Below the pieces are notes generated by a model. The model was given only the letters and a program-made list of their open reading frames with translations. It was not told where the DNA came from and did not search any database. A program made the position numbers and the translations under genes. From assembly GCF_030035675.1 (NCBI RefSeq), contig NC_084499.1:20625953-20689952 (forward strand): a stretch of 64,000 nt of DNA, given 5' to 3'. Shown here piece after piece: positions 56,501-64,000 of the stretch; position 1 is the stretch's first letter, and each line of letters opens with the position of its first letter. The stretch is from Rhineura floridana. Its lineage: Eukaryota; Chordata; Lepidosauria; Squamata; Rhineuridae.

Positions 56501-59500
56501 GTGTTCCCCGGAAAGAGGGATTGATTGTTAAAACCACTCTGGGAAATGTAGCACCGAGAGGGAAACATGGGGGGTCTCCTAACAACTCTTAACCAAACTA
56601 CAGTTCCCAGGATTCTTTGGGGGTAGGGAAGCCATAACTGTTTAAAGTGGTATCACTGTGCTTTAAGTGCATAGTGCAGATGGGGCAGTTTCAAACAAAT
56701 AAATGATGTTTTTTAAAAAAGGAAATCCTCTAGCTCCTGTTTGACAGAAGGCCAACTGGGATTAAGAGTCTTGCTTGTGCTTGGAACTCTAGAACGAGCC
56801 CCTTGCGGAGACGGCCCTCAGACTGAAGCCTCACAGTGCCAAAGGCACCCAGGCTGTCGACAGACCGGATTCTCACGCAGACTATTTCACCGGTGGCAAA
56901 ATGTTGAGCGGGGTCATTCCCACGGCTGCTTATACTGGAGCCCAGCTGGGGAGCGAAATCTCGGGCTCTCACCTGCTCCTGTAGCTCAGCCAGCCGTGTG
57001 GCGCGTTCCTCCTCAGAGTCTGAACTGTCGGAATCCGACGAACTCTCCTCGCTGCTGTGGCTGCTCTCGGTGCTTTTGCTCACAACTGGCGCCGCCGGAG
57101 GAGGCTGGGCGGGAGGCTCCGCCGGCTCATCCGGCATCTTGGCAAACCTCATCTCAAAGACGTCCTGCGGGGAGAGAGCACGGTTGGGAGGGGGCAGTGG
57201 GAGGCACCCCCTTGGAACCGAGAGGCCGCGAGCCTCCTCTGAAACGGCGCCCTCACCCCCACCCCCAAAAAACAAAACTTTTTGGGAGACACAGCACGGA
57301 TATAAAACTATGAGACACCCATTGCCCAGGCACTAAAAATAAAACAGAATTACATAGGTCGTTTCTAAAACAGTGCAAGGGCGCTGGCTGCAGATAGAGC
57401 ATAACTGTATGATGTGCTCCAGTTGCATTATCCTGGCAGATTTACCTTGGAAAGGGTGGGAGGGGAAGGGGAACATTCCTTAATCACAGAACTTCAGGCA
57501 CACGCTACTAGACCAGGGATAGGTCACCTGAGGGCCAGGGACAAATGTGGCCCTCTCGGCATCTCTGTCTGGCCCTCGGAACTCTGCCCTCCCCAGCCAA
57601 CCCCAGGCCCACCCTGCTTGGCACTTTCCTTAAGTGCTTTTGCCTGGCTGAAATACGCCCTTGAATTATGCCCGTTGCTTGCCTGAATGGAGGACAGAGA
57701 GGGGTGTGTGAGGAAGACAACGTTTGCATTCCTTGCCCGGCCCATTTTTGCCTTTGCTCCACCCCACCCCCGACCACAGGTACGTGGCCCCAGAAAGCTG
57801 CCCAGGTGGTAATGCGGCCCTCAGTCTGAAAAGGGTCTCGCAAAGCCAGCCTCCAGAAAAAAAATGTTGCTTCCAGAAATATCAGAGGAACCAAGGAACT
57901 TTGTGCAACACAGCCAGAGAGAGAAAGGCCCAAGGACATCCGTTGCTCCTGTTCTTGAACCGTTGGAGCACAGTCGATGTGGGACCCCCGCCATCTCTCA
58001 TGGAGGGGGGGAGAGTATCATCAGGACAGCGATTTCATTGCAACTGTGCAGGAGTGCAGAAAAAGGGTAGCAGGTGGTCGTTAAAGCTTTGAATTCAGCT
58101 TCCTGGAGGATCTCAGCTGTCATTTCATAGTAAAAAACAGCCAGCAAGTTTCTGGCCCTTATGGTTTTTTTAAGGCTTGCAAATATTTGGGCTGCAGTGA
58201 CATCCGAGGGATGATTGAAGATTTCCAAACACCACGGTGGGGTTTTCACTTCCTGTATAGCTCCTGACCCCTCAATATGGCAAAATAAATTATGCAAAAC
58301 ATTAATTCAAATTATGCAAATATGCTCATTTTCCATAATTTATTCTTTTTTTCTTGCTGCAGAATTTAGACAGCCTGTGTGCAGAATTTTAAGTTGTTTT
58401 TCTTAAAAAAAAAGTAGGATCCACACAGCTCTGTGTATAAGTGAACTTAAAGCCAAGCATGCAGTTCTTCAGACTGTCTCAAATCTTGTCTTGAAAGCGC
58501 CAAAGGCTTCCAGATCCATCCACACAACCTAATAAACTAAATACATACTTAAAGGCTCCTGTGAGCATTTTCCTTCTACGGCTGTTATTTCTCCTGCATC
58601 TTTGAATAGTCCTGATCCAGAGACACATCAGCCCTCAGAGGAAGTGGCCTGCCACACCTCTTTGTGAGCCCTGCTCTGGCCATGACATCTTTCCAATCAG
58701 AACAGAGTTTAATGCACCAGGCCAATAAAAATACAAATGCCCATTTGAATTGGCAGCAAACTTCAGTTATGCCCTAAATGGGTCACTTAACGAGTTCTCC
58801 GTCTGTTGTAGAAACTCCAATGTGTTGTGCTAGATTCTGTACAATTTTAATCATATTCTGTTTCTTTTATTTCTGGTATACTGTAATTTATGACAATTTG
58901 AATTCTATGGAATTCTAAGCTACAAAAAAAGCAACAAAGATACAATTAAAAATCAATTAGAGCATTTAATGTGGAAGATGTGCTGTCTCCCGTTTTCAAC
59001 AACATGCCGCGGACCACTGGTGGTCCATGGACTATAGTTTGGGAAACCCCTGGCCTAAGTTAAAGTCTTTCTGCGCTCAAGGGCAAGGCACAGCTTGAAA
59101 TTTTCATTTGGTGGGAGGAAATGATATCCTCAGCAATCAGAAACCCCAGTGTGTATTTAATTAAGGTGAAAATAAAATGTTTTCATCATTTAAAGCATGT
59201 ACCTATTAAACTGGTTCTGAGCAGAGACTCTTGCAGAGACCCAGCAGGTTACTATTCTGATGAGACTGAAAGGCTCTGAAACAGCTGTGGGAACTCTGCA
59301 GTCCATGGCTCTTAGGAGACCTACCAGGCCTCCACTTTTGGCCTGCAAGGCTGTTTTGGACAGGTCGCACCCACCTGCAGATCAAGATGTTGATGAGCCA
59401 AAAGGGGATTTGCAACAGGGCCCATCAGCTGACCGGAAGCACTTCTTAAGCCCATACACAGTACTTTGCAAGCACCACCGATCAGTTGATTGCCAGCGCT

Positions 59501-62500
59501 TGCAAACTGCGTGGGCAAAAAAGGCTCATCTGACATCACTGCGATGACAAGTGATTGACAGGTGGGCGTCTCCACTGACCAAGCATAATTTGGCCCGCTG
59601 GGAGTGGGGGACATAAAGACTGAGTCTGCCAACCACATATAGTTCCCAAACTCTGATCTAAAGCACCCCAGATACAGACATGCCGAAATGACCCCACCCT
59701 CAGAGGAGGCTGCCTGTTGCATCTCTGCCCAAGTCACTCCTCTGGGGTTGCCTCCGTCCAATCAGGGAGAGAAACACAGCCTTCAGAGGAAGGGGAGAGG
59801 AGGCTTAAATTACAGAATTAATTTAATTCTCATGAAGGTTTGGGTTGTTGAGGTTGCATTTTGCTAGGAACTACACTTTACCTGAAGCTTTCTAGCCATA
59901 GCCACAACTTCATGGTCCGGAGGGTTGTACTTATAACAATTAGAGAACATTAACCGAATGTCCGCCGCAAAGCTCTGGGCGTCTTGATATTCCCGACTGT
60001 CCATTTTTTTCTGCAAACACAGGAAGCCGAAAGAGGAGGAGGGGGGGAAGGGGCAGAGGGGTGCACAGGGTTGGATCGAAGTAGGGAAGGGGGGTAGGAA
60101 AACGCCATAAGCAGCATGCATTCATAGATGAAACGGGAGATGCAAGGAAGCTTTTTTGAAAACAAAACAAAACAAGAGTTTAATCCAGCTTGGAACAAAA
60201 TCAAGATCACGGGTGGACCATTGTGGTTGCTGCAACAAATGGGATCATTACTCCAAGCACTTTTGACATTTACAAAACGCTAGAGGAATAAACATTATAA
60301 AACAGAGTGATGTGGGGGTTTGAGGTTTGGGGCCGTGCAGCTTGGAAAACCACCGGCCAGCCTCGGGCAAGCCACTGTTGTATGAAAACTAAGTCCCCTT
60401 TTTGCTGGGACAGGCCAAAGCTGCCAGCATCAGCCCAGCAGGCATCTCCGGAAGCTCACAAGCAAAGAGAACTCCCCTCCTCAATTTGCTCCAGCCTCCA
60501 GCGTATCCAATAATCTGAGATAAGACTGCTTGACTGGATAAAGGCTTCCTTTTAGCCGTATCACCAAGAACGGTTGGCAGGCCTCTCTGCCTGCGCGGCC
60601 GTCCCTTTGCAAGTCATCACAACTTGAGGGATTCTGCCAGTTAAGGATGAGCTGGCTGAAAAAGGAATTCTACTGTCTGTAGAATTTTGAGCATTTGTTG
60701 TTGTTGCTGTTTTCAAAAAACCACCTCCTGTTTTCAAAAAATCAGAGCTGGGAGCCAGGAGTTTGGGAAGAGGGAGCGGGGCTGTCATCACACACCGAGG
60801 ACCCTCTCTCTCCTTACAATTATATGTAATTTTTCTGCCTTTTTGCATTTAAATACTTGTATTTGTATGACTGGTCATTGACCGTAAACAATGAAGTAAA
60901 GGCCACAGCCAGGACTGTGCTGGTGTGCGGCCAAACTACAGTTCTGCAGAAGCACAGAGCAGCCATAGAATCCAGTGAAGAATCCCAGCCTCCATTTGAA
61001 ACAAAAGTTCCTAGCCCTCATGGCTGCAAAAGGCTCAGATTCCCGCCAAATTCAACAGTGGGACCTGCACTATGGTTTAGGCCAGGCTTTGCCAACCTGG
61101 TACTTTCCAGATGCTTTGGACTCTTAAGTCCCATCAGGCCCAGCTAGAAACTGGGCACACTGAGCCAGCAAGTCGAGGCCACAGTACGTTAAAGGAAAAA
61201 AGAGAAATGAGAAAAGTGGCTTGAGGAATAAGAAGGGGCCAACTTCAAGGTGTTACTATTGGTATATAAAGCCCTTAACAGCTTGAGACCAGTTTACCTG
61301 CAGGACTGCTGTGCCCATATGTGCCCACTCAACCGCTTCGATCTGCGAACTGGCCCTATTACAGATGCAGCATAATACTCATTCCACATGTATAAGAAAT
61401 CAATTTTTTCCCATGGCAGCGCCTGCAACTTTGGAACTCCCTGCCTCTTGACATCAGGCAGGCGCCTTCGCTGTACTCTTTTCGGCGCCTGCTGAAAACA
61501 TTTTTGTTCAGGCAACGCCAATGTTGACGTGTTTTAATATCTTCTTAGCTTACTGTTGCTTTTAATTCTCTTTCGAACCTTGTTTCCTACTGATAATTTT
61601 AACCTTTCCTGCAAACCCCTTCACAGTTTTTGTTACAATCAAGGGGCATATTAGACTCTGCTAAATAAAACAAAAGACGTACTTTCACAGTACTGAGGTC
61701 CATCGGGTGCTTGATGATGTCATGATAGTCGTGCAGTTCCAGGGCCTCGGCATCCACCGGCTTGTAGAATGGCCAGGCGTAGGCTGCGTGCTTCTTCGAC
61801 AGCATCTCCTTGAGGATGCTGTCGCAGTACTTGAGGTGTTCCGAGAGCTTGCCTTTCTTCCCTGCGTGCTGAGGGACCTCCCCATCCTCCAGGTCCTTCT
61901 TTGGCGGCTTGATGGGTCGGCCCCCACTCTCCCGGCGGGCCACTACTTTGGCCTGTTTCGAGTCCAACAGCGGGGTGGGCGACTCGCTCCGGCTGGCGGT
62001 GATGGCCGACGTGGTCGGGGTGGTTGTGTCTGCTTTCCGCTTCACCCCCTTTTTCTAAAATTTTTAAAAGAAAACAGTAATTCTTTTTGCAAAAAAAAAT
62101 TGCTCATTTTGTAAAAGACAAGGCTACAAATCATAAACAACAATCCACAGAATTATGACGGCAGTAGCCAGAATGTTATCTGGATTGCGGCGTCGGTGCT
62201 TTATTGACTCCACTGGCTCCCAATTTGTTTTCAGCCCAATTTAAAGTGCTGGTTTTGATCTTTAAAGCCCTAAACGGACCCTTCCCCTGAATTTAGCCTG
62301 AATCTGTTGGCTTTCAAAAATGGAAATGGACTGCCTTCAAGTCGATTCCGACTCATGGCGACCCTACGATTAGGGTTTTCATGGTAAGCGGTATTCAGTG
62401 GCGGTTTACCATTGCCATTGAGAGCCAGTGACTGGCCCAAGGTCACCCAGGGAGCTTCATGGCTGTGTGGGGATTTGAACCCTGGTCTCCCAGCTCGTAG

Positions 62501-63119
62501 TCCAACACTCTAACCACTAGGCCACACTGGCTCTCCTGTTGGCTTTACCATTATGGTATATTATTGGACTACTCTGTTCTGAATAAAGGGCTGAATTAAA
62601 CAGGAGTGCAGAAAGCTGCTTTCTACCGAAATCAGACCCTTGGCCCATTGAGCTCAGCACCGTTCATTAATTAAATATGAATAACATGTCGGATCCCAAG
62701 ACTTCAGAAGGTCCAGAGATGCAAAGTATTAACACCTCCACATTCCTTGACATTTCGTTTTGATCTGTTTTCAAGTCTTTTGTTTTTAAGATGTGCTTTT
62801 AGTGTTTTTGTTTGCCCCCCTGGGCTCCTTCTGGGAAGAAGGGTGGGGTATGAATTTGATACATAAACAAATCGTACCTGTTCCTCGCTTACCTTGACAA
62901 TCGGTGGCATAGGGGGTACCACAGGCATGATGGGGGTGGCAGGAGGAGGGGGAGGAGGCAAGGGCGCCGTGGCAGGGGGTGCGGCGATGGGGGCGATGTT
63001 TGCGGTAATGGTTGGCACGGGCGTGGCAGCGATGACTGGCGTCTGCGATACGGAGGAAGGGGCATTCTGGAAGGGGGTGGGGGGAGACACAGACGATAAG
63101 GCTGGTGGGTGCTGGGCCC
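44475..63119 (-). CDS. BRD3: BRD3, bromodomain 2 to C-terminus (8 coding exons, 5' part off window)
   Basis: BET-family reader of acetylated histones that links chromatin to transcription. The eight exons here join in phase to about 561 residues. In order they hold: a Pro/Ala/Thr-rich linker (1-75); motif A (about 105-130, [20 protein letters not shown]); bromodomain 2 (about 145-250) with the WPF shelf at about 169-171 and the acetyl-lysine-binding Asn of YNPPDH at about 228; an acidic Ser-rich stretch; motif B ([18 protein letters not shown]); a Lys-rich segment; the ET domain (about 404-480); and a Ser-rich acidic tail ending SSDSSDSE. Human BRD3 has 726 residues, so about 165, including bromodomain 1, lie beyond position 64000. 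Sequence throughout is BRD3-like rather than BRD2- or BRD4-like. Confidence 0.96.
45245..45460 (-). repeat. MIR-like SINE, minus orientation, in BRD3 intron
   Basis: GGAACACAGGAAGATGCCTT, CCGAATCAGGCCACTGCATA, CCCTACCTGGAGATGCTGTT and GGGGCTGTACCACTCAGCTA cover the full element. Confidence 0.8.
45500..45665 (+). repeat. tRNA-derived SINE with LINE-like tail
   Basis: CTTCCCTGGGAGACCTGGGC, CAAATCCCCACCCAGCCACA, CTCACTGGGTGACCTAGTCT and the tail CACCTTGAACTCCTTGGAGG. The head is truncated. Confidence 0.7.
45728..46357. mobile_element. Tigger-like inverted-repeat DNA element with internal minisatellite
   Basis: The left terminus CAGTAATACCTCAGTTAATA is mirrored by the right terminus ending TTAACTGAGGTATTACTG, followed by TA. 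The left flank is CA, possibly a mutated TA duplication. Terminal sequence and TA target fit the pogo/Tigger branch of Tc1/mariner transposons. The 630 bases encode no transposase; much of the interior is a tandem repeat (45932-46297). It interrupts a LINE-like 3' tail whose halves lie at about 45690-45727 and 46358-46440. A second, partial family member is at 10790-10931. Confidence 0.7.
45932..46297 (+). repeat. minisatellite, about 57-78 bp units, six units
   Basis: The core CAGTTTCAC recurs at 45957, 46021, 46099, 46168, 46230 and 46287. Between cores runs CATAGCAAAGCAAAGACACA plus an AAAGCTATGGGCTT-like segment. Unit lengths vary by small deletions, suggesting slippage and unequal exchange within the transposon. 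Confidence 0.85.
46435..46463. repeat. (ATG)n microsatellite at LINE tail
   Basis: About eight ATG units are followed by ATAATA, at the end of the LINE-like tail interrupted by the Tigger-like element. Confidence 0.85.
46574..46702 (-). CDS. BRD3: BRD3 exon: Lys/Gln-rich coiled segment after ET
   Basis: 42 codons between split codons: [20 protein letters not shown], then [20 protein letters not shown], ending KK. Heptad-like Leu/Ile spacing suggests a short coiled coil. Human has SSS where NNN stands here, from memory. Acceptor CCACAG; the donor is GTGACG, a less usual +4 to +6 but forced by the joining phase. Confidence 0.93.
46935..47115. repeat. dispersed repeat family C
   Basis: CTAGTCCTGCTCAAGAGTAG, then ACTTACCTGGGAGTAAGTCC, then TTTCAGTGGGTCTACTCTGA. 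The unit contains internal inverted cores. Confidence 0.65.
47395..47480. repeat. dispersed repeat family C
   Basis: AACTAAATGCTACTCAGGGG and CCAATTTCAGTGGGTCAAGT bracket the fragment. Confidence 0.55.
47635..47800 (+). repeat. MIR-like SINE
   Basis: TGCATGCAGAAGGTCCCAGA, TCCCCAATGGCATCTCCAGG, CTGCTGCCAGTCAGTGTCAA and CATAAGGCATCTTCCTAGGT are present. The A-box head is missing. Confidence 0.8.
47800..47910. repeat. dispersed repeat family C
   Basis: TTACTCATAGTAGACCCACA and TTTCAATGGGTCTACTCTAA are inverted cores about 60 bases apart. Confidence 0.65.
48021..48313 (-). CDS. BRD3: BRD3 exon: extra-terminal (ET) domain
   Basis: 97 codons between split codons start [20 protein letters not shown] and contain the ET domain [40 protein letters not shown] and [20 protein letters not shown], ending QKKQRKPF. 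The ET domain recruits chromatin enzymes and viral or cellular peptides through short basic motifs. Acceptor TTGCAG, donor GTAAGT. Confidence 0.97.
48440..48660 (+). repeat. AT-rich tandem repeat, about 50 bp, four units
   Basis: CAGTTAAAATATA or TAGTTAAAATATG starts units near 48457, 48505, 48555 and 48606. Each is followed by AATTTTAAAAAATGAGATAA. It lies in the BRD3 intron 130 bases upstream (transcript sense) of the ET exon. Confidence 0.8.
48905..49115. repeat. dispersed repeat family C (two units)
   Basis: TTTCAATGGATCCGCTCTAT, TAAGTCCTACTTAGGGTAGG and AATGGGTCTACTCTGAGTAG. Together with 46935-47910 this forms a cluster within 2.2 kb. Confidence 0.6.
49850..50010 (+). repeat. L2-like LINE 3' tail
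   Basis: The T-rich 3' UTR ends GTAAGCCGCCTTGAGGGCCT and GGCGGGGTAGAAATATCAAA. Confidence 0.7.
50118..50347 (-). CDS. BRD3: BRD3 exon: motif B and Lys-rich region
   Basis: 76 codons plus two bases start [20 protein letters not shown], then a long Lys/Glu-rich, probably helical stretch with [20 protein letters not shown], and end NSTTTAN. The Lys-rich part can act as nuclear localisation and DNA-contacting sequence. The acceptor follows a C/T tract (CTCCAG); donor GTAACG. Confidence 0.95.
50570..51165 (-). repeat. L2-like LINE 3' end, minus orientation
   Basis: On the minus strand it encodes [20 protein letters not shown] and VFKALN, the conserved LHWLPV box, then a frame open for about 100 codons. 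The 3' UTR ends near 50570 with the CCGCCCTGGGATCTCTGGGT block. Confidence 0.8.
53030..53410 (+). repeat. L1 LINE 3' terminal fragment
   Basis: Coding traces ([12 protein letters not shown] near 53045) are followed by a short 3' UTR ending GAAATAAAAATATATTAAAA, the usual end of squamate L1 elements. 5'-truncated with decayed frame. Confidence 0.6.
54470..54960 (-). repeat. two CR1-like LINE 3' ends in tandem
   Basis: GGCCCATCTCGTCCAGCCTC (54480s) and GGCCCATCTAGTCCAGCCTG (54690s) open two pieces of the same 3' UTR in the same direction. The second extends into coding sequence reading [20 protein letters not shown] and KRGLD on the minus strand. Confidence 0.75.
54955..55140. mobile_element. 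palindromic DNA element, family A (left two thirds)
   Basis: ATCCACACTCAACATCCTTT, CCAGGGAATCCTGGGAGGTG and CAGAGAATTCTGGGAATTGC mark one arm and the centre. The far arm is absent. It abuts the CR1-like copy. Confidence 0.65.
56370..56690. mobile_element. palindromic DNA element, family A (full length)
   Basis: GCATGATACATTTAAAGAAG and CCTGGAAACTGTAGTTTGTT, a centre near 56520, then AAACTACAGTTCCCAGGATT, CTGTTTAAAGTGGTATCACT and CTTTAAGTGCATAGTG. It sits about 280 bases downstream, in transcript sense, of the BRD3 exon at 56973-57164. Confidence 0.75.
56973..57164 (-). CDS. BRD3: BRD3 exon: acidic Ser-rich region and start of motif B
   Basis: 64 codons start [20 protein letters not shown], followed by a Ser/Glu/Asp-rich run ([18 protein letters not shown]), and end [10 protein letters not shown]. 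The acidic run is a likely casein kinase 2 target in BET proteins. Acceptor CCGCAG, donor GTGAGA, phase 0. Confidence 0.95.
57512..58120 (+). repeat. unclassified dispersed repeat, family D (longest copy)
   Basis: CCAGGGATAGGTCACCTGAG, CTGTCTGGCCCTCGGAACTC, GGACAGAGAGGGGTGTGTGA, CAGTCTGAAAAGGGTCTCGC, CAGAAATATCAGAGGAACCA and TTGGAGCACAGTCGATGTGG. The same order is found in reverse at 16965-17470. No terminal repeats or coding frame recognised. Confidence 0.65.
59882..60010 (-). CDS. BRD3: BRD3 exon: second part of bromodomain 2
   Basis: 43 codons start [20 protein letters not shown] and continue [20 protein letters not shown] to KLQ. They contain the invariant Asn of YNPPDH that hydrogen-bonds acetyl-lysine. 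Acceptor TTTGCAG, donor GTAAAG, phase 0 at both ends. Confidence 0.96.
61230..61560 (+). repeat. L2-like LINE 3' coding fragment
   Basis: Traces read [20 protein letters not shown] and later [17 protein letters not shown]-like frames with a [14 protein letters not shown]-like end. The copy is decayed and lies in the BRD3 intron next to the bromodomain 2 exon. Confidence 0.65.
61683..62054 (-). CDS. BRD3: BRD3 exon: motif A and first part of bromodomain 2
   Basis: 124 codons start [19 protein letters not shown], include [20 protein letters not shown] and the bromodomain helices with [20 protein letters not shown], and end HPMDLSTVK. Acceptor TTTTAG and donor GTACGT are both in phase 0. WPF forms the shelf of the acetyl-lysine pocket. 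Confidence 0.95.
62190..62295 (+). repeat. L2-like LINE fragment
   Basis: CTCCACTGGCTCCCAATTTG and TTTAAAGCCCTAAACGGACC correspond to the LHWLP and VFKALNG boxes. Confidence 0.6.
62320..62540 (-). repeat. tRNA-derived SINE, minus orientation
   Basis: GACTGCCTTCAAGTCGATTC, GGTTTTCATGGTAAGCGGTA, CCAAGGTCACCCAGGGAGCT and the head CACTCTAACCACTAGGCCAC. It is the reverse-oriented relative of 21232-21448 and nearly complete. Confidence 0.8.
62893..63119 (-). CDS. BRD3: BRD3 exon: Pro/Ala-rich linker before bromodomain 2
   Basis: Two bases finish a codon begun off window. Then come 75 codons starting [17 protein letters not shown], including [17 protein letters not shown] and a proline run, and ending PPMPPIVK. 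Acceptor GCAG precedes 63119 and donor GTAAGC begins at 62892, phase 0. The linker separates the two bromodomains and is expected to be disordered. Confidence 0.92.
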
Positions 63120-63769
63120 CTGCTTTTAAAAAAAAGGAAAGAGAGAGGAGGGGGGAAAGGGTTAGCTTCAAAAAGACCCACATAGCAGCCACCCCACACA
63201 CACGCACACTTGGAGGCAATCAGGACTCACTCCACCAGACACCTCCTACCCCTGAACTGATTCTATGCCAGCTGATCATTGCAAGGACAACAATTTAAAC
63301 ACTTGCACCAGAGTTTGGTTTTCGTTGTTCCCTCCCTGTCAGGGCTGGCACCAGGCTGCTGCGGGGCCCCACTTCCCTCCCCCATGCACACCCTTTAATA
63401 CACCTGGTCGTGCCATCTCACACATCAGCATATCAGCACCATATGCCTGCCATCAGCCAAGATGATGGCGGGGGCATCAACACACTCTCGTCGCCACCTT
63501 GGGTGATGTCGACGCAAGAGGTGGCGCACCTGGGCGTATTTAAGTGCCTACTGGCTGCATGTTCAGGGGTGGTGATGCGTGGGAGAGTGGAGTTCCAGCT
63601 CCACAATCTGCACTTCTATCCAATGCTGGCGGGCAGCACAGACAGGGAACGCCACCCTCCCCACCCCAACAGCAGGGGCCTTCAGCCAGTGACAGATCTG
63701 GCCATCTGCTGGCATCAGACTGCTTTCTGTTCCTTTACTCTAGCGTCTCATGTTTTTTTTAGACTGCTA

Positions 63770-63885
63770 GCCTGCAAGCAGGCTGAAGCACCTTGGAGAG
63801 TCCCTTGAAAGTTCGGCCTAAAACCCAGAGTGGATTCCACGGCCCCACTGACATTAGAGCCACCAGCCGCCCTGATATCTCCTTC
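63770..63885 (+). repeat. dispersed repeat family E
   Basis: GCTGAAGCACCTTGGAGAGT, AAGTTCGGCCTAAAACCCAG and AGAGCCACCAGCCGCCCTGA match pieces at 12728-12800 and 40190-40334. Class unknown. Confidence 0.55.
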
Positions 63886-63944
63886 CCCTCCACTAGTTAA
63901 CCACAGCAGAACTGAGCATGCAAATCAACGAAAAACATTTGCTT

Positions 63945-64000
63945 TCAACTGACTGAGACCATTGGTCCAACTAGATCGGTACTGTCCACTCTGACCAGCA
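63945..64000 (-). repeat. MIR-like SINE, cut by window end
   Basis: CTGAGACCATTGGTCCAACT and GTACTGTCCACTCTGACCAG are the reverse complement of the SINE 3' half. Confidence 0.7.

Larger units (their letters stand above)
50348..56972 (-). other. BRD3: BRD3 intron (6.6 kb), longest in the visible part of the gene
   Basis: It contains an L2-like LINE end (50570-51165), an imperfect duplication near 51180-51530 in which CCTTTCTTTCATTCTATTAA and TCTCTTTCGTCCTACAAATC blocks each precede ATCATCTCACCAGCA, CR1 and SINE fragments, an L1 tail (53030-53410) and family A elements (54955-55140, 56370-56690). The stretch 55480-56360 shows no clear repeat. Confidence 0.75.

Noticed and set aside
56741-57313. 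190-residue plus-strand frame opposite a BRD3 exon
   Set aside because: It is the antisense shadow of the conserved BRD3 exon at 56973-57164; the minus-strand frame matches a known protein with splice sites.
58980-59055. Possible hAT-transposon end (GGACCACTGGTGGTCC with GTTTGGGAAACCCC)
   Set aside because: The motif resembles hAT miniature-element termini, but I could not find the opposite end, so it is not listed as a feature.
59321-59761. 146-residue minus-strand frame between BRD3 exons
   Set aside because: No similarity to any family I know, no splice sites in agreement with BRD3, and the sequence looks like an unrecognised interspersed repeat.
62894-63298. Gly/Met-rich plus-strand frame opposite the BRD3 proline-rich linker
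   Set aside because: Antisense shadow of Pro/Ala codons in BRD3; no independent support.
1-64000. Retrovirus, LTR element, Polinton, CRISPR array or toxin gene
   Set aside because: No paired long terminal repeats, no gag/pol/env or capsid-like frames, and no regularly spaced short repeats with unique spacers were seen; the tandem arrays present are ordinary mini- and microsatellites.

Overview
The window looks like nuclear DNA from an amniote, most likely a squamate reptile (a lizard). The three genes found match mammalian VAV2, BRD3OS and BRD3 almost residue for residue, with the same order and orientation as human 9q34.2 as I recall it. The interspersed DNA is a sauropsid mixture: tRNA-derived SINEs with a MIR-like body, a second tRNA SINE with a LINE-like tail, CR1-like and L2-like LINE 3' ends, an L1 tail, and several families of short palindromic DNA elements. 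The species call rests on these repeats and is an inference.

Layout. Positions 1-30672 hold the 5' part of VAV2 on the minus strand: coding exon 2 (3980-4096), a 26.4 kb intron 1 packed with repeats, and coding exon 1 (30469-30672) inside a CpG island (about 30270-31640). The rest of VAV2 lies beyond the left edge. Positions 31.6-36.4 kb are intergenic and repeat-rich. A second CpG island (about 36430-36990) carries the probable first exon of BRD3OS on the plus strand. The intact 84-codon BRD3OS reading frame is at 39646-39900. BRD3 converges on it from the right on the minus strand, with a probable 3' UTR at about 41161-44474 and eight coding exons between 44475 and 63119. These encode everything from the linker before bromodomain 2 to the C-terminus. 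Exons for bromodomain 1 lie beyond the right edge. All splice phases join cleanly.

How the genes relate. VAV2 encodes a Rho/Rac exchange factor and BRD3 an acetyl-lysine reader of chromatin; they are neighbours, not a pathway. BRD3OS encodes a small protein of unknown role whose tail, Cys-Thr-Val-Met, fits a CAAX prenylation box. I consider that the most interesting coding observation here.

The non-genic DNA has notable structures: a 630 bp Tigger-like inverted-repeat element carrying an internal minisatellite and sitting inside a LINE tail, a near-perfect 55 bp inverted duplication, an AT-rich palindrome, a 5S-rRNA-like SINE fragment, at least nine copies of a self-complementary element of about 300 bp, and a distant inverted pair of an unclassified repeat. 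I saw no retrovirus, LTR element, Polinton, CRISPR array or genuine tRNA gene.
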